From: an uncultured bacterium
GTDB lineage: Bacteria > Planctomycetota > GCA-002687715
Direction: 5' to 3'
Assembly (NCBI GenBank): GCA_902826835.1
Contig: CADEGH010000035.1
Span: 1-52,712, forward strand
DNA length: 52,712 bases
Shown here: in pieces, positions 32,417-40,514 of the stretch
Position numbering within the stretch: position 1 is the first letter of the stretch
Layout: every line of letters begins with the position of its first letter
Translations under genes and position numbers: made by a program
Notes under the pieces: model-generated
The model's input: only the letters and a program-made list of their open reading frames with translations
Databases searched by the model: none
Told to the model about the DNA's origin: nothing

Positions 32417-33539
32417 CGTTGGGCTCGAGGACACGAGCCAGCCAGCGGCGAGTCGATTCAGGATCGTCAGGCCAGGCCGCGAGGGCTCGCGAGAGGGACG
32501 ATCGCTCCGACTCCGTGAACGGGCAAGGGAAGGTGGCAGGAAAGAGGCGAGAGAAGGGTCCGAGCCCGTGGATCGCACTTCGAAGACCCGCCACCCCCTC
32601 CCCGGTCCGGGCCGAAACGACGATCACCGATTTTTTCTTGTAGGTTCTCGGGAGAGCCGAGCGATCCCCCGAGGTCAACAGATCCGCCTTGGTGGCGAGT
32701 ACGAGGTGCGCCCGCTCTATCCCCGGATCGTCCCTCGCTGGATGAAGTTCGGCGCCGGGCCGCAGGTACAAGCGAATCTCCGCTTCCCGCAGGGCTGCCT
32801 GAGCGTTCGCTTGGCCCTGGAATTCAACGGGATCTATCGTCGGATGGAGGCCGGCTGAGTCCTGGATCTCGTAGGGGTGACCCAAGATCGTCGTTCGGGT
32901 CGCGACCAGATCGCGGGTGGTTCCGGCCACCTCGGTGACCAAGGATCGATCTTGACCGAGGAGGGCATTGGCGAGCGACGACTTGGAAACGTTCGGCGGA
33001 CCGTAAAGGAGCACCCGAGGCGGCCTCCGCAAGTACGCCGCCGCCTCCGACCGGGCCACCAGGGATTCAATGCGGTGGCGAATCCCGAGGACGGATGGCG
33101 CCCCTTCTCGAAGGGCCGCGAGGAGGCTGCGCACCTCCGATTCCAGGGCCCCACGACCCGCCAGGAGTTGATCCAGGGCGCGTGCGGAGGTGACGAGATC
33201 GCGGGTCGCCGCCTTTTCCGATTCGCGATCGTCCCGCCGGGCGCCCGCATTCACTAGCGCCGTGATGGCGCGGCTCCGCGTGGCCCTCCCGCCGTGCAGA
33301 CTGATCTCGAATCGAGATTCGCTCGCCCGGCGCACCACGACGTGGTCCACGTCCAAGCCGCCATCGCGGAGCCAGCCGACATAGAGATTTCCCGACCAGC
33401 GACGTGGAGATTCAATTGCCTCGAGGCAGCTCGCGAGACAGGGTTGGCAGTTGCCTCCCGAAAGTTCGAGAACCGCGATCGCCCCCTCCCCCATCCCGGG
33501 CGTGAGCAGCCGAACAGAGGGGCCTGCTCCGGGGGTCAT
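32388..33539 (-). CDS. MnmE-like GTPase with degenerate motifs (tRNA-modification GTPase family)
   Basis: The 383-residue protein shows the MnmE N-terminal domain (GEGAIAVLELSG near 17-28; FEISLHGG near 77-84), a central helical region and an inserted G domain. The G domain has PPNVSKSSLANAL (about 181-193), with Ser replacing the Walker A Gly in NVGKS. GTTRD is intact, G3 is DSAG and G4 is TKAD instead of NKxD. The MnmE C-terminal motif CIGK with its catalytic cysteine is missing, and the chain is about 70 residues shorter. It therefore may not modify U34, or may act with a partner. Its start overlaps coaX by 4 bp and its end overlaps pyrB. Confidence 0.82.
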   Translation of the reverse strand: MTPGAGPSVRLLTPGMGEGAIAVLELSGGNCQPCLASCLEAIESPRRWSGNLYVGWLRDGGLDVDHVVVRRASESRFEISLHGGRATRSRAITALVNAGARRDDRESEKAATRDLVTSARALDQLLAGRGALESEVRSLLAALREGAPSVLGIRHRIESLVARSEAAAYLRRPPRVLLYGPPNVSKSSLANALLGQDRSLVTEVAGTTRDLVATRTTILGHPYEIQDSAGLHPTIDPVEFQGQANAQAALREAEIRLYLRPGAELHPARDDPGIERAHLVLATKADLLTSGDRSALPRTYKKKSVIVVSARTGEGVAGLRSAIHGLGPFSRLFPATFPCPFTESERSSLSRALAAWPDDPESTRRWLARVLEPNDEARSRHDR

Positions 33540-34294
33540 GAAGCGGGATCACCGGGAAGGCCGCACTGCGCCAGGGCCCACACACCCTCGAGAATCAGAT
33601 CCGCTTTGCACTCACTCCGCTCTTTCGGGAGGTGCCTCCAAACTCGCGGAGCATCCCCGCCCGTGATGATCAGCGGCAGTCCACCACCGCTAGCCTCGTC
33701 AAAGCGGCGCAGGAGTTCGAGAACCAGGCCCCGTTCGGCGGAGTCTTGGCCCAAGTTCACGGCATCCTGCGTGGAACGAGGCGGAAAGGCGGGGGAATCG
33801 GATCCGACATCCGGACGAGGCAGGTGCGGAGCGGCCAGCCGGAGTCCTCTTTCGATCAGACTTAGCCCCGGCGCGATGGCGCCGCCTCGAAACCTTCCCT
33901 GGTCGTCCACCCAGTCCCACGTGAGGGCCGTGCCCGCCCCCACCACCGCGAGCCCCCGCCCGTGCGTTCGCCACGCCTCCCACGCGGCGACTCGACGATC
34001 GATGCCGAGTGAATTCGGCGGCTCATAATCGATCGACAGTGGGACCCCGATGTCCTCACCGACCCGCACGACCGCAATCCCGGCGCGGACCAAGGGGGCA
34101 CACACTGCGGCCTCCGCCGAACGATTCGACGAACAAAGCCAGGCTGAACTTGCCGGAGTGCCTTCGAAATCCCGGGACCACAGGGAGAGATCAGCGAGTG
34201 TGAAGCGCCGGGTCGGGGTGCGCCCCCGACCTTGGGCCAGCGAGACCTTGAGGGCGGAGTTTCCGAGGTCGAGAAGCCAGACCGCGTCCGCCAC
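33536..34294 (-). CDS. coaX: Type III pantothenate kinase CoaX
   Basis: The 252-residue protein of the ASKHA fold catalyses the first step of CoA synthesis (pantothenate plus ATP) in the cytoplasm. Motifs: an N-terminal phosphate-binding loop (DLGNSALKVSLA), PPNSLGIDR, GTALTWDWVDDQGRFRGGAIAPG and GGDA. It begins 8 bp after the gspC-like gene and overlaps the MnmE-like gene by 4 bp (ATGA), so the whole group is one operon. The substitution of Ser for Thr in DxGNT is common in the family. Confidence 0.93.
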   Translation of the reverse strand: MADAVWLLDLGNSALKVSLAQGRGRTPTRRFTLADLSLWSRDFEGTPASSAWLCSSNRSAEAAVCAPLVRAGIAVVRVGEDIGVPLSIDYEPPNSLGIDRRVAAWEAWRTHGRGLAVVGAGTALTWDWVDDQGRFRGGAIAPGLSLIERGLRLAAPHLPRPDVGSDSPAFPPRSTQDAVNLGQDSAERGLVLELLRRFDEASGGGLPLIITGGDAPRVWRHLPKERSECKADLILEGVWALAQCGLPGDPAS

Positions 34295-34302
34295 GATTAG
34301 GC

Positions 34303-35265
34303 TTACCGAGGGACCGAAACGACGCGGGTGTGCTTGATGCCGCGTCGCAGGAAGACGACTTCGTAGCGAGAGAGATCCGGATTGCGCTTCACATAGGCCA
34401 CGATGTCGGCGCGGCTCGAAACCCGGGTGCCGTTCAGGGAGACCAGAACATCTCCTCCCTGGGCTCCTCCCTTGGCGAGCACCGAATTAGGCGGCACCTC
34501 GTCGATGCGGATGGCCTTTTGGCCGTCTTCCAGGGTCTCTTCCGACCACCGCACCCCTTCGAGCGAGGCTTCGCCCTGGACCTTGAGCGATGCGACTCCG
34601 ACATCGGTGATCTCGATGTTGGCCGGCCGCTGCGCGTCGACCGCGACCCAAGTGTTCACGTCGGCGCTCGGCTGCACCTCGACTTTGCGATTGGTCTTAG
34701 CGGATCCCGCCGCCGCCGGAGCGGCTTTGGGCACCAACACGACTTCCTTGTTGTCGTAGTCGAACAGCACCCGGCCCACCTCGACCGTTTTCACGACGGC
34801 GCCGTGCGCCCACTCGATGACGGAGCCTTCCTCGAAGTAGCGCTGCTCGCGAAGCGCTTCTTCCGGCTTGCCGGGGAACGGCCCCTCACGGGCGACCAGA
34901 ATGCGGGACTTGGAGGTGGGAGACCCGTGATGCTCGATGCCGACGAGCTTCAGGATCGATTCGAGCGGGGGCTTCGAGGAGGCCACCGGGGTGGGCTCCT
35001 TCGGGGCCACCGGGGCGACGACCACCGGCGTATAGCCGGAGATGTTGACGCCGGTGATGTTCGTTCCGTAGTCGACCTTCGTCGTCGAACTTTGGCCTTC
35101 GGCTCCGATTTCCGAAAGCTCCTTCGAGATGGTCTCGAAGAGGCGGCGCGCGTCAGTGGAGCGGGAGTTTTTTTCCTGGATCCCCCGGTAGACGACGGAA
35201 GAAATACCGGCCACCAGCGCGACGTCCAGGACGATGAGAAGATTCCGGATGCTCGTGACCTTCAT
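34303..35265 (-). CDS. GspC-like inner-membrane protein with PDZ domain (type II secretion/pilus)
   Basis: The 320-residue protein has one N-terminal TM helix (LLIVLDVALVAGISSVVYRG). A GspC homology region follows at about 95-180, with ILKLVGIEHHG, the basic RILVAREG segment, EEGSVIEWAHG and KEVVLV. A C-terminal PDZ domain (about 225-320) contains DEVPPNSVLAKGGAQGGDVLVSLNG. In type II secretion GspC links the inner-membrane complex to the secretin. Here no dedicated GspD or GspE is nearby, so it may pair with the PilQ-type secretin at 40515. It lies 123 bp downstream of a PilT-like ATPase gene. Confidence 0.8.
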   Translation of the reverse strand: MKVTSIRNLLIVLDVALVAGISSVVYRGIQEKNSRSTDARRLFETISKELSEIGAEGQSSTTKVDYGTNITGVNISGYTPVVVAPVAPKEPTPVASSKPPLESILKLVGIEHHGSPTSKSRILVAREGPFPGKPEEALREQRYFEEGSVIEWAHGAVVKTVEVGRVLFDYDNKEVVLVPKAAPAAAGSAKTNRKVEVQPSADVNTWVAVDAQRPANIEITDVGVASLKVQGEASLEGVRWSEETLEDGQKAIRIDEVPPNSVLAKGGAQGGDVLVSLNGTRVSSRADIVAYVKRNPDLSRYEVVFLRRGIKHTRVVSVPR

Positions 35266-35388
35266 GGGCCCCTCGTGCGGACTCTAAGGAGGGGTCCCAA
35301 CTTCGGCAACACGGCCCCCCCGTTCCTTTGGACGCCGCCCAGGGCCGCCTCCTTCCCGCCCGCTGACAACGAGGCCCTCGGGAAGCGC

Positions 35389-36498
35389 TCAGCGCCGAGC
35401 CGAAAGCAGGTGTCGGTCGGCCCCCCGGGTGACGCCCCGGATCATCATCCTGAGATCGTCGGCGCAGTCCGATGCCGCGCAGGCATCCTCCAGCGACACG
35501 AAGCCCTTCTCGTAGAGACCCTTCAAGGAGTGGTTGAACGTCTGGGTCCCGTAGTACTCCGCCCCTTCGACCAGCGCCTGGTCCAGATCCTTGGTGTTGC
35601 CGGCGCGAAGAATTTCCCGGATTCGAGGGGTGCCCATCAGAATCTCGACGGCCGGGACCATGCGTCCGGTCTTCACGTTGGGGATGAGACGTTGGCTCGC
35701 GACCCCCTCGAGGACCATCGAGAGTTGGAGGCGCACAATGGCGTGCTGGTGGGGCGGAAAGAACGTCATGACCCGCTCGACGGTTTGGATCGCGTTGATG
35801 GTGTGGAGCGTGGTGAGGACGAGGTGGCCGGTCTCCGCGGCGGCGATCGCCGCCTCCATCGTCGCGCTGTCCCGGACTTCGCCCAGCATGATCACGTCCG
35901 GGGCTTCGCGCATGGCGTTGCGCAGGCCGGTGGACCAATCCTTGGTGTCGATTCCGATCTCGCGCTGATTCACGATCGACAGATCGTCGGTGAAGCGGTA
36001 CTCGATCGGATCCTCGAGAGTCACGATGTGCTTGTTCCGAGTGTGATTGATGGCCGCGATCAGCGACGCCAAGGACGTGGACTTGCCGGATCCGGTGACG
36101 CCCGTGATGAAGATCAAGCCGCGTTCGAGCTTGGAGAACTTGGAAAACTGGGCGGAGGGAAGGTTCAGGTCCTCGAAACTCGGAACATTGCTCTTCACCT
36201 GCCTCATGACGATCGAAACGCGCCCGGACTGTCGGAACGCGTTGACGCGAAATCGGCCCTGAGAGGAGTGCTCGAACGCGAAGTCGGCTTCGCCATGAGC
36301 CCGGAATCTTGCCAGGGCCTCGGGGTGGGCAATGATCTCGACGAGCCCGAGCGTGTCCTCGTCCGTCAAGACCGGCTCCGCCAAGAACAACACCCGTCCG
36401 ACCTGTTTCATCGCCGGCTGGCTACCTGGTTTGAGAATGAGGTCGGACGCGTCCGACCCTACGGCAGTAGCAACCAAGCGATCCAAATTGACGGGCAT
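35389..36498 (-). CDS. PilT/PilU-family ATPase
   Basis: A 369-residue secretion ATPase, paralogue of the 23176 gene. It has Walker A GVTGSGKST, the Asp box (LEDPIEYRFTDD), Walker B-like APDVIMLGEVRD and the His box TGHLVLTTLHTINA. The C-terminus is longer and differs from PilT (GLYEKGFVSLEDACAAS), closer to PilU-type retraction helpers. The paired presence with another PilT suggests a PilT/PilU set. A hairpin in the leader overlaps the Shine-Dalgarno (GAGGAG). It lies upstream of the gspC-coaX-mnmE-like-pyrB unit, after a 123-bp gap. Confidence 0.92.
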   Translation of the reverse strand: MPVNLDRLVATAVGSDASDLILKPGSQPAMKQVGRVLFLAEPVLTDEDTLGLVEIIAHPEALARFRAHGEADFAFEHSSQGRFRVNAFRQSGRVSIVMRQVKSNVPSFEDLNLPSAQFSKFSKLERGLIFITGVTGSGKSTSLASLIAAINHTRNKHIVTLEDPIEYRFTDDLSIVNQREIGIDTKDWSTGLRNAMREAPDVIMLGEVRDSATMEAAIAAAETGHLVLTTLHTINAIQTVERVMTFFPPHQHAIVRLQLSMVLEGVASQRLIPNVKTGRMVPAVEILMGTPRIREILRAGNTKDLDQALVEGAEYYGTQTFNHSLKGLYEKGFVSLEDACAASDCADDLRMMIRGVTRGADRHLLSARR

Positions 36499-36508
36499 GA
36501 TGGAGACT

Positions 36509-36530
36509 CCTCGGTTCCTATCGACCGAGG
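36509..36530 (-). promoter_or_regulatory. Hairpin covering the ribosome-binding site of the PilT-like gene
   Basis: On the minus strand CCTCGGT (36524-36530) pairs with ACCGAGG (36509-36515), 7 bp. The Shine-Dalgarno GAGGAG overlaps the 3' arm, so this stem could limit initiation at the ATG (36498). Confidence 0.4.
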
Positions 36531-36678
36531 CTCTCCCGAGATCTGAGTTTGCCGTGGTTTCCGACTCGGGGGCGCCGGTTAGCGCCGACGCACGAGGCGA
36601 CTCGGCCCGTTCGATCCGCGGGTATAGAGGCGTCCGCAGCGTTCCGTGAGAACAAGGCCGGTGGGCCCCGCGTGCAGG

Positions 36679-37674
36679 TCAGGCCGGGTGCAACAGGCGC
36701 CAGCAGTCGTCGAGGAGTCGATCGAGGTTGTGGCCGGTGGCCGCACTGATCGGATAAGCCTCGATTCCGAGTTCGGCGTTCAGCTCAGCCGCCAGCGCCT
36801 CAGGATCGGGCACGAGATCCGATTTGGAATAAACCGTGATGCGAGGCTTGGTGTCGACCCCGCGACCAAAGGCACGGATCTCTTCGAGGATGGTTCGGAA
36901 GTGGTCGGCAGGCGTTCCGGCCTCCTCGGGAGGAACCAGTTCCACGAGGTGGATGAGGACGCGGGTCCGCTCGACGTGCTTCAAGAATCGATCGCCGAGG
37001 CCGTGGCCCTCATGGGCGCCCTCGATAAGCCCCGGAATGTCCATCATCACAAAGCGCCGAAACCCCGGTAGATCCACGATCCCCGGGTGGGGCTCCAAGG
37101 TGGTGAAGGGGTAATCGGCGATCTTCGGGCGAGCCGCGGACACCGCGGAGATGAGCGTAGACTTGCCCGCGTTCGGCAGGCCGAGCAGTCCCACGTCCGC
37201 GATGAGCTTCAACTCGAGGAGCAGAGTGCGGTTTTCACCGGGCCTCCCCTCTTCGTACTCCCGCGGGGTCTGATGGGTGGCCGACTTGAAGCGCGAGTTG
37301 CCGCGGCCGCCCAAGCCGCCTCGGGCCACCTTGACTTCCGCGCCGGCCTCGGCGAGATCCTTGAGGACGATCCCCGACTCCTGATCCTTGACGAGCGTGC
37401 CCACGGGCACGGGAATTCTCAAGTCGGTTCCACAGGACCCGGTGCAGTGGTCCCCCTTCCCGTTCTCGCCCCGAGGGGCTTTGAAGTGGGGGGCTCGCGC
37501 CAAGGTAAGCAGGGTGTTTTCGCTCGGCTCGGCGAACAGGATGACACTGCCGCCGTCGCCTCCGTCTCCTCCGTCAGGACCACCCTTGGGAACGAATTTT
37601 TCCCTTCGGAAGGAGGCTGCCCCGGAGCCACCATCACCCGCGCGGACAAAAATGCGTGCTTCGTCCTTGAACAT
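36679..37674 (-). CDS. obg: GTPase Obg/CgtA
   Basis: The 331-residue ribosome-associated GTPase acts in 50S assembly and stress response. The N-terminal Obg fold has repeated glycine motifs (GDGGSGAASFRREKFVPKGGPDGGDGG). The G domain has LPNAGKST, DIPGLIEGAHEGHGLG and YSKSDLV (G4 altered from NKxD). The poorly conserved OCT C-terminal domain is absent. Two cysteines in GDHCTGSCGTDL replace usual residues of the Obg fold. The gene follows rpmA by 30 bp, in the usual order rplU-rpmA-obg. Confidence 0.96.
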   Translation of the reverse strand: MFKDEARIFVRAGDGGSGAASFRREKFVPKGGPDGGDGGDGGSVILFAEPSENTLLTLARAPHFKAPRGENGKGDHCTGSCGTDLRIPVPVGTLVKDQESGIVLKDLAEAGAEVKVARGGLGGRGNSRFKSATHQTPREYEEGRPGENRTLLLELKLIADVGLLGLPNAGKSTLISAVSAARPKIADYPFTTLEPHPGIVDLPGFRRFVMMDIPGLIEGAHEGHGLGDRFLKHVERTRVLIHLVELVPPEEAGTPADHFRTILEEIRAFGRGVDTKPRITVYSKSDLVPDPEALAAELNAELGIEAYPISAATGHNLDRLLDDCWRLLHPA

Positions 37675-37704
37675 CGCGGGGATCAGCGGGTGACGGAAAG
37701 GGCA

Positions 37705-37962
37705 TCAAGCCTGGGCGGGAGCCGCATCGATCACGCTCACCCGGCGGCGGGAGCCGAAGCTCACCACTCCGTCGCGCGTCGCGAAGATCGTGAAGTTGCG
37801 GCCCATGCCGACGCCGCGGCCGGGATGGAACACCGTGCCACACTGGGTCACGATGATGTTGCCGGCCCGCACCACTTCGCCACCGTACCGCTTCACACAG
37901 CGGAACTGCGGGTTGCTGTCACGGCCGTTTCTTGAAGATCCTTGACCCTTCTTATGTGCCAT
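37705..37962 (-). CDS. rpmA: 50S ribosomal protein L27
   Basis: The 85-residue ribosomal protein has the N-terminal MAHKKGQGSSRNGRDSN that reaches into the peptidyl transferase centre. RCVKRYGGEVVRAGNIIVTQ and the GTVFHPGRGVGMGRNFTIFA segment follow. Length is as in the family. It starts 3 bp after rplU, and obg follows. Confidence 0.98.
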   Translation of the reverse strand: MAHKKGQGSSRNGRDSNPQFRCVKRYGGEVVRAGNIIVTQCGTVFHPGRGVGMGRNFTIFATRDGVVSFGSRRRVSVIDAAPAQA

Positions 37963-37965
37963 GGC

Positions 37966-38280
37966 TCAGCCCACGATGTTCGTGATGAGGACTTCAGTGT
38001 AGTGCTGGCGATGTCCGACTCGCCGGCGACTGTGCTTGCGGGTGCGGTAGGTGGCCGGGAAGACCTTCTCACCGCCCAGGTCTGCGCAGGTGACCTTCCC
38101 CTCGACTCGGGCGCCCGTCACGTACGGGGCGCCGACTCGAGGCGAACCTTCACCTCCGAGCAAGCAAACTTGACCAAACGTCAGGGTGTCTCCGGTGGCC
38201 ACCGGGCGAAGCTCGATGCGGATCTTTTGACCCTGCTCGACCCGATATTGGTGGCCCCCGTCTTGAATGATGGCGTACAT
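37966..38280 (-). CDS. rplU: 50S ribosomal protein L21
   Basis: The 104-residue ribosomal protein starts at ATG 38280 (MYAIIQDGGHQYRVEQG), preceded by AGGAG. A longer frame upstream is not supported and would run across the promoter at 38320-38348. It ends with the family's basic stretch (ATYRTRKHSRRRVGHRQHYTEVLIT). First gene of the rplU-rpmA-obg transcription unit. Confidence 0.98.
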   Translation of the reverse strand: MYAIIQDGGHQYRVEQGQKIRIELRPVATGDTLTFGQVCLLGGEGSPRVGAPYVTGARVEGKVTCADLGGEKVFPATYRTRKHSRRRVGHRQHYTEVLITNIVG

Positions 38281-38319
38281 GATCGGCTCCTGACCCTCTA
38301 CGGGTCGGATAAGGCGGGC

Positions 38320-38348
38320 AACATACAAAGGACCGGGGCGGCTTCCAA
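38320..38348 (-). promoter_or_regulatory. Promoter of rplU-rpmA-obg
   Basis: On the minus strand TTGGAA (38343-38348) and TATGTT (38320-38325) are separated by 17 bp. The leader of about 33 nt ends in AGGAG before the rplU ATG. A perfect palindrome AAGATATCTT lies at 38360-38369, about 12 bp upstream of the -35, and might be an operator. Confidence 0.65.
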
Positions 38349-38386
38349 CCGCAATTCCTAAGATATCTTCCACCAAGGATTTAGGT

Positions 38387-39877
38387 TCACTTCAGGCGCT
38401 GGATCTCGTAGTCCTCGGTGCCCAGATCGTGGTCCCCCGCGACCAGGATCGGCTTTTGGTACATCTCCTCCAGCCGCTTGATCTTCTCCCCCTTGTTGCG
38501 GCGGAGGAAGTCCGCCACTCGGGGGTGGGCGCGTACCCGCACCCGGCGAGCCTTGTTCTTCCAGAGAACTTCGGCCACCTCCCGCAGGATGCGCAAGCCG
38601 ACGCTGTCGACCGTCTTCACGAATCCGCCGCCCTTGCAGTGCGGGCAGGGCAGGCTGTTCGATCGCTGAAGGCTCGGACGCACGCGCTGCCTCGTCATCT
38701 CGATCATGCCGAAGGGCGAGATCCGCGCGATCTTCATCCGCTCCTTGTGGTCTTTGAGCTGGTCGCGCAGCGCCTTCTCGATGAGGCGCTTGTGCTCTTC
38801 GTCCTGCATATCGATGAAGTCGTTGATGATGACTCCACCCAAGTCCCGAAGCCGCAGTTGCCGCGCAATTTCCTCGACGGCATCGAGATTGGTGCGATAC
38901 GCCGTTTCTTCGAGGTCGTCCTCGTCGCGGTACTTACCCGAGTTCACGTCGATCGCCACCAGCGCTTCGGTCTGATCAATGATGATCGACCCGCCACTCT
39001 TCAGGTTCACCTTGCGGTTGAACACACGTTCGATCTGCTCCTCGAGACCCACGCTGTGGAAGAGTGGACGAGAATCGCTGTACAAACGAACGCGGCTGAC
39101 TTGTTCGGCCATGACGGCCTGCAGGAAGTCCCTCGCCTTTTTGTAGACCACTTCGTTGTCGACCACGACCTCGGTCACGTCGGGCGTGAACACGTCACGA
39201 ATCGTCCGGACGACCAGGTCGGACTCCTGGTACACGATGGACGGGGTGCGCTCGCTGCGCACCCGCTTGACGATGGTATTCCAGAGTTTGAGGAGGTACT
39301 CGAGGTCCTTTTCGAGTTCGTCTTTGGTCCGACCGATGCCGGCGGTTCGGATGATGTACCCCATCCCGGGAGGCGGATCGATGTCCTCGAGGATGCGCTT
39401 GAGCCTTCCCCGCTCTTCCCGATCCTCGATTTTCTTCGAGACTCCGGACCTCGTGAGTGAGGGCATCAGTACGAGGTAGCGGCCGGGAATGCTCAGGTAA
39501 GTGGTGAGCGTCGGCCCCTTTTTTCCGATGCCATCCTTGGTGATCTGGATCAGGACCTCTTGGCCCTTCATCAGATACTCCTGGATGTTGCGCTTTTCGT
39601 GTTTGCGAATGCGCTCGGGTGTCACCCCGGTGTTGTTTTGCCGATACATCGGCAAGACATCGGAAGCATGGAGGAAGCCGTTGCGGTCCCCACCAAAGTC
39701 CACGAACGCCGCCCCGATGGACGGCTCGACATTGGTGACGAGGCCTTTGTAGATGTTGCCGAGGCACGAGGTGGACGAAGTTCTCTCGATGTAGATCTCA
39801 TCGATGCGTCCGTCCAGCGCGATCGCGATCCGGATCTCCTCCGGATCATCGGCGTTGATGTAGATGCGCCGCTCCAT
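38387..39877 (-). CDS. rng: Ribonuclease G/E
   Basis: The 496-residue endoribonuclease takes part in rRNA maturation and mRNA turnover. The N-terminal S1 domain has SCLGNIYKGLVTNVEPSIGAAFVDFGG. Magnesium-binding aspartates lie in VAIDVNSG and IINDFIDM. The zinc-link motif CPHCKGGG follows. The length and absence of a disordered scaffold tail indicate the RNase G-like core. It lies next to the L21-L27-Obg genes, a common arrangement. A 579-bp non-coding leader region with hairpins lies upstream. Confidence 0.95.
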   Translation of the reverse strand: MERRIYINADDPEEIRIAIALDGRIDEIYIERTSSTSCLGNIYKGLVTNVEPSIGAAFVDFGGDRNGFLHASDVLPMYRQNNTGVTPERIRKHEKRNIQEYLMKGQEVLIQITKDGIGKKGPTLTTYLSIPGRYLVLMPSLTRSGVSKKIEDREERGRLKRILEDIDPPPGMGYIIRTAGIGRTKDELEKDLEYLLKLWNTIVKRVRSERTPSIVYQESDLVVRTIRDVFTPDVTEVVVDNEVVYKKARDFLQAVMAEQVSRVRLYSDSRPLFHSVGLEEQIERVFNRKVNLKSGGSIIIDQTEALVAIDVNSGKYRDEDDLEETAYRTNLDAVEEIARQLRLRDLGGVIINDFIDMQDEEHKRLIEKALRDQLKDHKERMKIARISPFGMIEMTRQRVRPSLQRSNSLPCPHCKGGGFVKTVDSVGLRILREVAEVLWKNKARRVRVRAHPRVADFLRRNKGEKIKRLEEMYQKPILVAGDHDLGTEDYEIQRLK

Positions 39878-40456
39878 GGCCCTTTCCCAGGGTTTGAGTC
39901 GGCGAGGCGTTCGCGGGAATCAGAGGGGGCGGAAACTGGCCGGCAGAGCCGCCAACCGGGTTTCACCCGGAAGGCTGGTTCTCCCACTTCGTGCCGTGCG
40001 GCGGCAGGTTCCGTTCACTCTGGCTCCATCTTCCGATGACCAAGGGCCACCGGAATGTGTATTCACGCGAGGATGGCGAACCATCCTCGGACTGCGTTCG
40101 TCTCGCGCCTCCGAGCTACGCCGAGGCCGCCAGGGGACCGCTCGGTGACCGAGCCCACCAGGCCGACCCAAGGGTCGGAAAGCGGCGGCTGGACCACGGC
40201 TCAAGAAGCCGGCTGGCCCGCGCCGGGGGGCAACGGTCAATTCACTCCGAGTCGGCCTCGTCCCAGGACAGCCGCTCCGAAGCTCGGACACGACCGAAAC
40301 CGGTTGACTTGACCTGAGCTCCCTCGCCCACTTGCCCTGCAACCAAGGCAAACTCCGCGATGAGGCGGTTCAGGTTCGAGGAAGCCTGCGACCAAAGATT
40401 CGGGGCGCACGCGCGCCCAAAGTCTCTGGCCTTCATTCGATGCCACCTGGGATACC
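39878..40456 (-). promoter_or_regulatory. Long non-coding region upstream of rng with two strong hairpins
   Basis: No plausible gene is seen. On the transcribed strand there is a perfect 9-bp hairpin with a UUCG loop (40068-40089, CGAGGATGG/CCATCCTCG). A second, 6-bp hairpin lies closer to the start (39956-39970, CCGGGT/ACCCGG). E. coli rne has a structured leader used for autoregulation; by analogy these could serve the same purpose (inference). A clear promoter was not identified. Confidence 0.45.
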
Positions 40457-40488
40457 AAAAAAAGGGGCGGTCCGGCAAGGACCGCCCC
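40457..40488 (-). terminator. Intrinsic terminator of the pilMNOQ operon
   Basis: On the minus strand a 10-bp perfect stem GGGGCGGTCC/GGACCGCCCC with a 5-nt loop is followed by seven T (40463-40457). It lies 27 nt after the secretin stop codon. Confidence 0.9.
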
Positions 40489-40514
40489 CTGTTTCCCGAG
40501 ATTTTTCGGGCGAA

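Noticed and set aside
39920..40351. 143-residue minus-strand frame upstream of rng
   Set aside because: Arg/Pro/Gly-rich composition without motif or ribosome-binding site; it spans the strong hairpin at 40068-40089.
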